DNA from: an uncultured Ruminococcus sp.
Lineage (GTDB): Bacteria; Bacillota; Clostridia; Oscillospirales; Ruminococcaceae
Direction: 5' to 3'
Assembly: GCA_910577575.1 (NCBI GenBank)
Contig: CAJTOG010000030.1
Location: 1-22,063 of the forward strand
DNA: 22,063 nucleotides
A program made the translations under genes and the position numbers. Each line of letters begins with the position of its first letter. The stretch's first letter is position 1. The notes under the pieces were generated by a model. The model had not been told where the DNA came from. It did no database searches and saw only the letters and a list, made by a program, of their open reading frames with translations. Positions 15,416 to 22,063 of this stretch are shown in pieces.

Positions 15416-16660
15416 TTATTTTTTCTTTTTTGGGGGTTTCTGTTTTTTTATTGGTTCCGGCAATTCGGAAATGACAGGGGAATAATCTTTGGTAACAGCA
15501 GACATATTTTTGGATTCCAGAAGATAATTTACAAATTGATTTATAAGAGAATATATAACTGCAAATATCGGAACACCTAAAATCATTCCTGCAAATCCGA
15601 AAAGTCCTCCGCCGACAAGTATTGAAAACAGTACCCAGAAAGCAGATACTCCTGTAGACTGTCCAAGAATTTTAGGACCAATGATATTTCCGTCAAGCTG
15701 CTGTATTATAAGTATAAGTATTATAAAAGGTATAACCTGTTTTGAAGATGACATAAGAAGGAGCAATGCACTCGGAACGGCACCTATAATCGGACCAAAA
15801 AACGGTATAACATTTGTTACGCCTACTATAACGGAAATAAGAAGTGCAAAATCAAGTTTCATTACTGTCATACAGACAAAGCAGAGACAGCCTATAATAA
15901 TGGAGTCTATTATTTTTCCTGAAATAAATCCGCTTATTGAGTTGTTTGTCTGAGTGCATATTCTTAATAATCCGGATGCAAGTTTTTCAGGCATAACTGC
16001 ATTTATTATTTTTTTAATCTGAGCCTGAAAATGTTCCTTATCAAACAGGAAATAAACGGCAACTATTATTCCGATAAGAAAATCTTTTATTGCCATTAAA
16101 AAACTCAATGCACTGTCAGTGATTTTGACCATGACATCACCGATTTTAGGAACGATATTATTTATAAATTCTGTAACATCGGCTTCAATATTTTTGAATT
16201 GATTATCTATTTCTTTAATAAGGTCGGGATGTTCAACAAGCAGGGAATTAATCCATTTTTCAAGATTATTGATGTATGTTCCCATATTGTTGAAGATTTT
16301 TGTAATGCTGTCAATAACTTGCGGAAGAATAATTGCACAGAGTGCAGAAATCATGGCAACAAAGACAACCATTGCAAAAAAAGTTGAGACAATACGTGTA
16401 AGTTTAGGCATAGGCTTCTTTTTTTCCGTAACTTTTTTTATATATTTTTCGGACCACATCATAACAGGATTCATGACATAGGCAATTATCATACCCCATA
16501 TGATAGGTGCAATGGCAGAAAAAAAGCTTTTTAGTATATTGCCGATAGCCGTGAAATTGATAAGGACAGCATATACTATAATGCACGCAGCAAATGTCAG
16601 AACAGTATATACTGAAACAGTGGTATATTTTGAGTTCCAATCGATTTTAATTTTAAACAC
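15416..16660 (-). CDS. AI-2E family transporter (YdiK/TqsA/PerM-type permease)
   Basis: 414 residues from a GTG at 16660 (MFKIKIDWNSKYTT...). Two N-terminal transmembrane helices, IAPIIWGMIIAYVMNPVM, two further hydrophobic segments, a long extracytoplasmic helical stretch (about 125-200), then the conserved C-terminal membrane core: GKIIDSIIIG, GVTNVIPFFGPIIGAVP, QQLDGNIIGPKILG and a lysine-rich tail (PPKKKK). Members export autoinducer-2 or act as ion antiporters; the substrate here cannot be told. The frame stays open to 17014, but the promoter at 16685-16713 puts the transcript start near 16678, so the longer form is not real. AAGGTG overlaps the GTG and would serve an ATT at 16651 better, so the start is uncertain by three codons. 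Confidence 0.92.
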   Translation of the reverse strand: MFKIKIDWNSKYTTVSVYTVLTFAACIIVYAVLINFTAIGNILKSFFSAIAPIIWGMIIAYVMNPVMMWSEKYIKKVTEKKKPMPKLTRIVSTFFAMVVFVAMISALCAIILPQVIDSITKIFNNMGTYINNLEKWINSLLVEHPDLIKEIDNQFKNIEADVTEFINNIVPKIGDVMVKITDSALSFLMAIKDFLIGIIVAVYFLFDKEHFQAQIKKIINAVMPEKLASGLLRICTQTNNSISGFISGKIIDSIIIGCLCFVCMTVMKLDFALLISVIVGVTNVIPFFGPIIGAVPSALLLLMSSSKQVIPFIILILIIQQLDGNIIGPKILGQSTGVSAFWVLFSILVGGGLFGFAGMILGVPIFAVIYSLINQFVNYLLESKNMSAVTKDYSPVISELPEPIKKQKPPKKKK

Positions 16661-16684
16661 CTTCTTTTTGATTTTTATATTTAT

Positions 16685-16713
16685 ATTATAGCATCTGTGT
16701 ATTGAAAAGGCAA
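16685..16713 (-). promoter_or_regulatory. Promoter of the AI-2E permease gene
   Basis: Reverse strand TTGCCT (16708-16713), 17-bp spacer, TATAAT (16685-16690). It sets an upper limit on the start codon and is back to back with the lysA promoter. Confidence 0.7.
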
Positions 16714-16763
16714 TAGAAATATAAAAATTAAAATATTTAATTCTGATAAAGCATAAATTTATA

Positions 16764-16792
16764 TTGACTTTCATACAAAAATCTGGTATAAT
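16764..16792 (+). promoter_or_regulatory. Promoter of lysA
   Basis: TTGACT (16764-16769), 17-bp spacer, TGGTATAAT with TATAAT at 16787-16792 (extended -10). The leader is only about 27 bases, so no lysine riboswitch is present. Confidence 0.8.
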
Positions 16793-16825
16793 CAATAAAG
16801 ATTCAAAAAGAAAGGATTGCTGAAA

Positions 16826-18124
16826 ATGTTTGTATCTGAAAATCTTAATGTAAATGGAAAAGGAAATCTGACTATCGGCGGAACTGATACAGTTGAGCTT
16901 GCTGAAAAATATGGCACTCCGCTTTATGTAATGGATGAACAGCTTATAAGAAAGAACTGTCGTCGCTTCAATGAAAGCATTCATAAATTTTATGGCGATA
17001 AAGGACGTGTTCACTATGCAGGTAAAGCATTTTCCTGTATGGAGATGTGTAGAATTATCGGAAGCGAGGGGCTTGGTCTTGATGCTGTTTCAATCGGTGA
17101 ACTTTATACTGCTGTAAAATCCGGATTCGATGTGTCTAAAATCGGATTTCATGGAAACAATAAAACTGATGAAGAACTTAGATACGCTGTGGAAATAGGA
17201 GTTGGACATATTATTGTAGATAATATCAGCGAACTTCATCGGCTTGAAAAAATTGCCTCGGAAAAGGGTAAAAGACCACATATAATGTTCAGAATCAAAC
17301 CCGGTATTGACGCTCATACTCATGATTTTGTCAAGACAGGTCAGATTGACAGTAAATTTGGTTTTGCACTGGAAACAGGTGAAGCATATGAAGCGGTAAA
17401 AGAGGCTATAACTTGTGAAAATGTTGAGCTTTATGGTTTGCATTGCCATATAGGTTCACAGATTTTCGATATTGACCCGTTTGAAGAAGCTGCAAAAGTT
17501 ATGCTTGAATTTATTTCCAAGATTAAAAATGAACTGAATTATGAAATTCAGGGGCTTAATCTCGGCGGTGGATTCGGCATAAAATATCTTAACGAACACG
17601 ACCCTCAGCCATTTGAAGTATTTATGGAGCGGGTTTCAAAGATAGTTATGTCCGAATGTGAGAAACTGAATATTTCCCGTCCGTTTATTTATATCGAACC
17701 GGGACGTTCAATTGCTGCACCCGCAGGAATTACTCTTTATACAGTCGGTGCAAGAAAGGAAATTCCCGATATCAGAACTTACATATCAGTTGACGGAAGT
17801 ATGGCTGACAGTCCGAGATATATTCTTTATAAATCAGAGTATGAGGCAATTGTTGCAAATAAAGCTGATGAGAAACGTACTGAATGTGTGACCATTGCAG
17901 GAAGATGCTGTGAAAGCGGTGACTTAATCGGTGAAAATATGCTTTTACAGCACGCTGAAGCAGGGGATATTATCGCAGTATGTGCTACAGGTGCATATAA
18001 TTACTCCATGTCCTCAAATTACAACAGACTTCAGAAACCCGCTGTTGTGTTTGTAAATAACGGTGAATCAAGGATTGCTGTAAAGCGTGAAACTCTCGAT
18101 GATATTATCCGCAATGATATATAA
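16826..18124 (+). CDS. lysA: Diaminopimelate decarboxylase
   Basis: 432 residues, a normal length. A PLP enzyme that decarboxylates meso-diaminopimelate to L-lysine, the last step of lysine synthesis, in the cytoplasm. Alanine-racemase-like barrel with HYAGKAF (PLP lysine Lys67), LHCHIGSQ, NLGGGFGIKY, and IEPGRSI for phosphate binding; the C-terminal barrel has VAGRCCESGD-like IAGRCCESGD and GAYNYSMSSNYN, which supply residues of the dimer active site. The ATG at 16826 was chosen because AAAGGA (16811-16816) is 9 bases upstream; a TTG at 16817 abuts the ribosome binding site. Divergent from the AI-2E permease. A broken acetyltransferase gene follows after 18 bases with no terminator between. 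Confidence 0.97.
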   Translation: MFVSENLNVNGKGNLTIGGTDTVELAEKYGTPLYVMDEQLIRKNCRRFNESIHKFYGDKGRVHYAGKAFSCMEMCRIIGSEGLGLDAVSIGELYTAVKSGFDVSKIGFHGNNKTDEELRYAVEIGVGHIIVDNISELHRLEKIASEKGKRPHIMFRIKPGIDAHTHDFVKTGQIDSKFGFALETGEAYEAVKEAITCENVELYGLHCHIGSQIFDIDPFEEAAKVMLEFISKIKNELNYEIQGLNLGGGFGIKYLNEHDPQPFEVFMERVSKIVMSECEKLNISRPFIYIEPGRSIAAPAGITLYTVGARKEIPDIRTYISVDGSMADSPRYILYKSEYEAIVANKADEKRTECVTIAGRCCESGDLIGENMLLQHAEAGDIIAVCATGAYNYSMSSNYNRLQKPAVVFVNNGESRIAVKRETLDDIIRNDI

Positions 18125-18142
18125 CATAAGAAATATAGGATT

Positions 18143-18559
18143 ATGGATAATCTGACTATCAGATATAATGAGCTAAGTGCGGAAGAATTTATTTGTCTTT
18201 GAAAAAGTGTATGGGATGATGCTCCCTCTTTGAAACAGACTGAACTTGCAATGAGAAATACATTATTTAGAATATCAGTTTTTGACGGACAGAAAATTAT
18301 AGCAATGACAAGAATGATTGGTGATATGGGTCTGAATTATTATATTAAAGATGTTGTGGTAAAACCTGAATATCAGCATAAGGGAATTGGAAAAATGCTT
18401 ATTGATGAACTTATGAAATTTGTCAGAAACAATGGCATTAAAGGAACAGGCGTTTTTGTTGAGCTATGTGCAATGCCTGATAAAATACCTTTTTATGAAA
18501 AACAGGGATTTTCTGCAAATGAAGCCCAAAGACTGAAATTGATGTGTGAAATTGAATGA
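18143..18559 (+). pseudogene. GNAT family N-acetyltransferase interrupted by an in-frame TGA
   Basis: From the ATG at 18143 the frame reads MDNLTIRYNELSAEEFICL, meets TGA at 18200-18202, and continues in the same frame KSVWDDAPSLKQTELAMRNTLFRISVFDGQ... to 18559, 138 codons plus stop. The distal part has a clear GNAT core: DVVVKPEYQHKGIGKMLIDELM (acetyl-CoA pyrophosphate loop QxxGxG), and IPFYEKQGF. At the TGA position relatives of this family, as I recall them, have Trp (FIxLWxSVGW), so one TGG to TGA change explains it. Elsewhere in the window TGG codes Trp and TGA ends genes, so this is a nonsense mutation, a sequencing error, or conceivably readthrough. A restart at ATG 18251 (102 residues) lacks a ribosome binding site and loses the first helices. 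Probably cotranscribed with lysA. Confidence 0.82.
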
Positions 18560-18563
18560 TTTT

Positions 18564-18603
18564 ACAAAACAGTCCTGATTTTTTCAGGGCTGTTTTGTTA
18601 TTA
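18564..18603 (+). terminator. Intrinsic terminator after the lysA-acetyltransferase unit
   Basis: 15-bp stem ACAAAACAGTCCTGA/TCAGGGCTGTTTTGT (18564-18578 with 18584-18598; one G-U pair), 5-base T loop, then a short T-rich tail. Confidence 0.8.
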
Positions 18604-18621
18604 TTTGTAATAATATGTTAA

Positions 18622-18650
18622 TTGAAATTTATAGGAAAACTATGTAAAAT
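18622..18650 (+). promoter_or_regulatory. Promoter of the four-helix membrane protein gene
   Basis: TTGAAA (18622-18627), 17-bp spacer, TAAAAT (18645-18650), 23 bases before the ATG. Confidence 0.6.
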
Positions 18651-18672
18651 ATAAATAAAGGAAGGTGATTTT

Positions 18673-19140
18673 ATGACAAAATCAATTAAAATCTTATTAA
18701 TAATTTTGTTTACAGTAATGACTTCTATGCTTATGGGAGTGGGCAGCGGAGTCGGTGATTCATATGATGACGGATATTTTATTCCTTTGTTATGTGCTTT
18801 TCTTGCTTCCATATGTGAAATCTGTTCTGTGTTAATATCTATCATATTGCCTATTATATATGAGTGCCGGTATTGTCAACGTGACAGAAATTGTATAGGT
18901 TATATTGTTTTTTCTTCTGTTCTTAATATTCCTACACTTACATTATGGGTGCTTGCATTTTTTGGCATTTTTGCAGAACCAACGAGTAATTTCTGGAGTA
19001 GCTTTGCAGGTGAGCTTCATGATTTATTCGATGTACAGGTGATTATATTTTTATCTGTATCTTCAGTTATTACAATTAGTGTACTTATATTTTTCTGCCG
19101 TCTGAATAAAAAGCTTAAAAATCCTGATTATGTTTATTGA
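18673..19140 (+). CDS. Uncharacterised four-helix membrane protein
   Basis: 155 residues with four predicted transmembrane segments: about 5-23, 36-63, 76-99 and 122-143. The first could also be an uncleaved signal. The loop between helices 2 and 3 carries YECRYCQRDRNCIGY, with three cysteines close together; the loop between 3 and 4 is NFWSSFAGELHDLFD. The end is basic (CRLNKKLKNPDYVY). GAAGGTG precedes the ATG at 18673. It stands alone between its own promoter and terminator. I do not recognise the family and assign no function. Confidence 0.75.
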   Translation: MTKSIKILLIILFTVMTSMLMGVGSGVGDSYDDGYFIPLLCAFLASICEICSVLISIILPIIYECRYCQRDRNCIGYIVFSSVLNIPTLTLWVLAFFGIFAEPTSNFWSSFAGELHDLFDVQVIIFLSVSSVITISVLIFFCRLNKKLKNPDYVY

Positions 19141-19155
19141 ATAACTGATAAGAAG

Positions 19156-19185
19156 CAGTCCTGAGAAATCGGGATTGTTTTATTA
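19156..19185 (+). terminator. Intrinsic terminator of the four-helix membrane protein gene
   Basis: 9-bp stem CAGTCCTGA-GAAA-TCGGGATTG (19156-19177, with two G-U pairs) on a GAAA tetraloop, followed by TTTTATTAT. Confidence 0.75.
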
Positions 19186-19232
19186 TACTAACAAATATAA
19201 AAATCCTGAATGATTTTTACATTGTTTATTTA

Positions 19233-19261
19233 TTGACAAACTTTCTGAAATAGTGTAAAAT
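19233..19261 (+). promoter_or_regulatory. Promoter of the aconitase gene
   Basis: Perfect TTGACA (19233-19238), 17-bp spacer, TAAAAT (19256-19261). Leader about 25 bases; no operator recognised. Confidence 0.78.
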
Positions 19262-19292
19262 ATAATTATCAATACCGAAAGGAATGATTAAA

Positions 19293-21230
19293 ATGGGTTT
19301 AACACTTACAGAGAAAATCTTAAAGGCTCACCTCGTTGACGGTGAGTATATCAAGGGTCAGGAGATTGGCATTAAAATTGACCAGACTCTTACTCAGGAT
19401 GCTACAGGTACTATGGCATATCTTGAATTTGAAGCCATGGGAGTTCCTAGGGTAAAAACAGAGCGTTCAGTTGCCTATATTGACCATAATACTCTTCAGA
19501 GCGGATTTGAAAACGCTGATGACCATCGTTTTATCGGCAGTGCAGCCAAGAAACACGGAATTTATTTCTCACGTCCGGGCAACGGAATTTGTCATCAGGT
19601 TCATCTTGAAAGATTCGGAATCCCCGGAAAAACGCTTATAGGTTCAGACAGTCATACTCCTACAGGAGGCGGCATCGGCATGATTGCCATTGGTGCAGGC
19701 GGACTTGATGTAGCTGTAGCAATGGGCGGCGGTGCTTATTACATAACCTGTCCGAAGGTAGTGAAAGTCAATCTTACCGGCAAACTTCGTCCGTGGGTTT
19801 CCGCTAAAGATGTCATTCTTGAAGTTTTAAGAAAAATGTCAGTAAAAGGCGGAGTGGGCAAGGTTATTGAATATGTTGGTGAAGGCGTTGAGACGCTTTC
19901 AGTTCCGGAGCGTGCAACTATTACAAATATGGGTGCAGAGCTTGGTGCTACTACTTCAATTTTTCCGTCTGATGAAATTACAAGGCAGTTTCTCAAAGCT
20001 CAGAAGCGTGAAGAAGTATGGACACCTCTTTCTGCTGATGAAGATGCTGTTTATGATGAAGAGCTGAATATCAATCTCAGTGAGCTTGTACCACTGGCAG
20101 CTTGTCCTCATTCACCTGACAATGTAAAAAGTGTTGAGGAAATCGGCAGTCTGAAAATTGACCAGGTATGTATCGGTTCATGCACCAATTCATCACTTCT
20201 TGATATGCTGAAAGTTGCTTATATTCTCAAAGGAAAGACTGTTCATCCTGATGTTTCACTTGCCATTGCTCCGGGTTCAAAACAGGTTCTCAATATGATG
20301 GCTGAAAACGGTGCATTGTCAACTCTGATTGATGCAGGTGCAAGAATACTTGAAAGTGCGTGCGGTCCGTGTATAGGCATGGGACAGTCACCGAATTCAA
20401 AGGGCATTTCTCTCCGTACATTCAACAGAAACTTTGAGGGACGTTCCGGAACAAAAGATGGTCAGATTTATCTTGTATCACCTGAAATGGCTGCAATTTC
20501 AGCTATAAACGGTTATCTTACCGACCCGAGAGAAATAGGTGAAATGCCTGAATTCAAACTTCCGGAAGAATTTACAATCAATGACAATATGATTGTGCCT
20601 CCTGCACCTGTTGAAGAAATGGACAGCGTAGAAATTCTCCGTGGACCAAACATCAAGCCATATCCTGAAACAGCTCCGCTTCTTGATACAATTGATGCTC
20701 CTGTATCACTTAAAGTCGGAGACAATATAACTACAGACCATATTATGCCTGCCGGTGCAAAAATACTTCCGCTTCGTTCAAACGTACCGAAAATTTCACA
20801 GTACTGTTTTGCCGTATGTGATGAAAGTTTCCCGAAGAGAGCAGAAAGACTCGGAAAGAGTATTATTGTCGGCGGTTCAAACTATGGTCAGGGTTCATCA
20901 CGTGAACACGCTGCACTTGCACCGCTTTATCTCGGAGTTAAAGCTGTACTTGTAAAATCATTTGCAAGAATCCATCGTGCAAACCTTATAAATGCAGGTA
21001 TTCTTCCGCTTACATTTGTAAATGAAGCTGATTATGACAGAATCAACGAGGGAGACGAACTTCTTCTTGCTGATGTAAGAAATGCAGTAGCAGATGGAAA
21101 AACTGAACTTACAATTATTGATAAGACAAACGGTGCTGAAATTCCTGTACTTTGTGAACTTTCAGGACGTACAAAGGATATTATTCTTGCTGGTGGACTT
21201 CTTGACTACACAAGAGAAAGCATGAAATAA
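19293..21230 (+). CDS. acn: Aconitate hydratase
   Basis: 645 residues, the length of the short bacterial/mitochondrial-like aconitases rather than the 890-residue AcnA. It isomerises citrate and isocitrate in the cytoplasm through a [4Fe-4S] cluster. Cluster ligands are Cys297 (GSCTNSS), Cys357 and Cys360 (ESACGPCIGMGQSP). DQTLTQDATGTMAYLEFEAMG, SDSHTPTGGGIG, NRNFEGRSG and the swivel domain motif GGSNYGQGSSREHAALAP are intact, the last two separating it from isopropylmalate isomerase. The ATG at 19293 has AAAGGA 9 bases upstream; an ATG at 19284 abuts that site. No citrate synthase or isocitrate dehydrogenase is nearby, so it probably works in a partial route to 2-oxoglutarate. No terminator separates it from three small membrane protein genes. 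Confidence 0.96.
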   Translation: MGLTLTEKILKAHLVDGEYIKGQEIGIKIDQTLTQDATGTMAYLEFEAMGVPRVKTERSVAYIDHNTLQSGFENADDHRFIGSAAKKHGIYFSRPGNGICHQVHLERFGIPGKTLIGSDSHTPTGGGIGMIAIGAGGLDVAVAMGGGAYYITCPKVVKVNLTGKLRPWVSAKDVILEVLRKMSVKGGVGKVIEYVGEGVETLSVPERATITNMGAELGATTSIFPSDEITRQFLKAQKREEVWTPLSADEDAVYDEELNINLSELVPLAACPHSPDNVKSVEEIGSLKIDQVCIGSCTNSSLLDMLKVAYILKGKTVHPDVSLAIAPGSKQVLNMMAENGALSTLIDAGARILESACGPCIGMGQSPNSKGISLRTFNRNFEGRSGTKDGQIYLVSPEMAAISAINGYLTDPREIGEMPEFKLPEEFTINDNMIVPPAPVEEMDSVEILRGPNIKPYPETAPLLDTIDAPVSLKVGDNITTDHIMPAGAKILPLRSNVPKISQYCFAVCDESFPKRAERLGKSIIVGGSNYGQGSSREHAALAPLYLGVKAVLVKSFARIHRANLINAGILPLTFVNEADYDRINEGDELLLADVRNAVADGKTELTIIDKTNGAEIPVLCELSGRTKDIILAGGLLDYTRESMK

Positions 21231-21243
21231 TATTATAATATTT

Positions 21244-21615
21244 ATGAATAACGAAAATGACAGACCGCCAAAAAAACATGGCATTATCGGCATTATTCTT
21301 ATTGTAATAATGTTCATCATGTTGATGATTCTTGCAGTATTGGGTATAATTGACAAGGTAAAGAATTTTTTGAATGGCTTGAAAGAAATCATGTATAATT
21401 CAAAGAAGGAAAATCTTGATTTGCTGAAAGTTTATGGAATAATTATAGCTGCTTCAATAGTGATTTTCTTTATTTTGAAGTTTTTACAAAAACATGGAGT
21501 TATTCTTGAAAGTGAGAAAAAATCAAAAATGATTGAAGCATCTGTAATTACCGGTGGAATGATTTGTGCATTGGCGTTTATGGCATTTCTTGTTTATGAC
21601 GCAGTTAAGGGGTAA
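21244..21615 (+). CDS. Small three-helix membrane protein downstream of aconitase
   Basis: 123 residues. A short polar N-terminus with PPKKHG is followed by a Met/Ile-rich transmembrane helix (about 13-36), an amphipathic stretch with DKVKNFLNGLKEIMYNSKKEN, and two more helices (about 63-81 and 99-119). It starts 13 bases after the aconitase stop. No ribosome binding site is visible before the ATG at 21244, so it may depend on coupling or be weakly made. The lack of stops and the coherent helix pattern support a real gene. Family not recognised. Confidence 0.68.
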   Translation: MNNENDRPPKKHGIIGIILIVIMFIMLMILAVLGIIDKVKNFLNGLKEIMYNSKKENLDLLKVYGIIIAASIVIFFILKFLQKHGVILESEKKSKMIEASVITGGMICALAFMAFLVYDAVKG

Positions 21616-21624
21616 TTATCCGAT

Positions 21625-21804
21625 ATGACTGCTGTAGTTAAAATACTTATATTTATAACAGTTTTATTACTGTTTTTCTGGGGATTGAATATTTACAGGC
21701 ATATACGTTCCGGCTGGACAAAATTGCAAAAAGTGATTGACACAGCTGGAACAATTATGCTGGCGGGGTTACTCATTTCACTGATTGTCCCGCTTATGAA
21801 ATAG
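21625..21804 (+). CDS. Very small two-helix membrane protein
   Basis: 59 residues, starting MTAVVKILIFITVLLLFFWG and ending LLISLIVPLMK, with two hydrophobic helices (about 5-23 and 41-57) joined by a basic loop (YRHIRSGWTKLQK). It begins 10 bases after the preceding gene and ends 9 bases before the next. AAGGGG lies 12 bases upstream of the ATG, slightly far. The tight spacing on both sides and the same membrane character as its neighbours support it as a real operon member. No known family recognised. Confidence 0.62.
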   Translation: MTAVVKILIFITVLLLFFWGLNIYRHIRSGWTKLQKVIDTAGTIMLAGLLISLIVPLMK

Positions 21805-21813
21805 GGGGAATTT

Positions 21814-22063
21814 ATGGGCTTATGGGAAACTATAAAGGAAATCACAAAGGATATTTTTGATGATGTTGATATTGAAAATAAAAGAATGAAGCAGTTTTCG
21901 GAAGATACAGGAAGATATAGCCGAAGAAGCGGCGAAGGATATGGCTTTTTTAAAATAGCCATCCCGAATTTCATCGGTTTTTTTACAGGACTTGCTTTTG
22001 CGAGACTTTTTAAGCTTCATACAATAGGATATTTCATACTCGGAATTATTTTTGCTGTCGGAA
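21814..22063 (+). CDS. Membrane protein, N-terminal part (runs off the window)
   Basis: 83 residues are visible and the frame is still open at the edge. The soluble N-terminus MGLWETIKEITKDIFDDVDIE is amphipathic and acidic, followed by a basic Arg/Ser/Gly stretch (about 33-42) and two hydrophobic segments (about 46-62 and 68-83) containing FKIAIPNFIGFFTGLAFARLF. AGGGGG lies 6 bases before the ATG, the best ribosome binding site of the three small genes. Third member of the run after aconitase. Not recognised. Confidence 0.7.
   Translation, partial: MGLWETIKEITKDIFDDVDIENKRMKQFSEDTGRYSRRSGEGYGFFKIAIPNFIGFFTGLAFARLFKLHTIGYFILGIIFAVG

Noticed and set aside
16793..16825. Lysine riboswitch before lysA
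   Set aside because: The predicted leader is about 27 bases, far too short for the aptamer.
16661..17014. 118-residue N-terminal extension of the AI-2E permease
   Set aside because: It would run through the permease promoter and the lysA promoter and into lysA, and its sequence is not membrane-permease-like.
18200..18202. Selenocysteine or TGA-as-tryptophan recoding in the acetyltransferase
   Set aside because: TGA ends several genes here (for example nrdD and the histidine kinase), Trp is TGG, the position is not a redox site, and no stable hairpin of selenocysteine type was seen just after it.
1..22063. CRISPR array, insertion sequence, phage or defence island
   Set aside because: No spaced repeats, terminal inverted repeats, transposase or integrase motifs were found; the genes are mostly housekeeping with uniform composition.

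Overview
The window reads as ordinary chromosome from an AT-rich, Gram-positive anaerobe of the Clostridia, most like a Ruminococcus relative (inference from gene content and codon style, not from a search). Evidence: strong AGGAGG-type ribosome binding sites, many near-consensus sigma-A promoters with 17-bp spacers, an oxygen-sensitive class III ribonucleotide reductase, lipoproteins with a Gram-positive layout, and DUF1292/DUF6106/DUF3810-type proteins. No insertion sequence, phage gene, CRISPR array, tRNA or rRNA was seen.

Layout. 1-355: the start of a leftward MATE transporter, divergent from a rightward membrane-anchored SGNH-like protein (356-1216) whose strong terminator contains a perfect NrdR-box palindrome. 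1388-4319: the nrdD-nrdG operon (anaerobic nucleotide reduction) with a consensus promoter and a second NrdR box directly before the nrdD ribosome binding site. 4320-4746: a gene-free stretch holding a GC-richer structured RNA, a 6S RNA candidate. 4747-6479: two leftward genes, a small acidic DUF1292 protein and a NYN-type nuclease candidate with an unrecognised N-terminal half. 6840-11165: a hybrid sensor histidine kinase with two receivers, then a c-di-GMP phosphodiesterase with intact EAL and degenerate GGDEF. 11201-14160: DUF6106-like membrane protein, the bifunctional NAD(P)HX repair enzyme Nnr and a lipoprotein, probably one transcript. 14167-16660: leftward DUF3810 zinc-peptidase-like membrane protein and an AI-2E family permease. 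16826-18559: lysA followed by a GNAT acetyltransferase broken by an in-frame TGA. 18673-19140: a four-helix membrane protein. 19293-22063: aconitase followed by three small membrane proteins, the last running off the end.

Working together: nrdD/nrdG form one enzyme system under probable NrdR control. The kinase and the EAL protein are adjacent and have near-identical promoter architecture, suggesting a paired signalling module. lysA supplies lysine and spends the peptidoglycan precursor meso-diaminopimelate; aconitase gives the citrate-to-isocitrate step toward 2-oxoglutarate. The rest are independent units.

No clear new defence or mobile system is present. The items most worth a second look are the two NrdR boxes about 198 bp apart (one inside a terminator hairpin), the structured RNA at 4429-4608, the NYN protein, the aconitase-linked small membrane proteins and the TGA-interrupted acetyltransferase.
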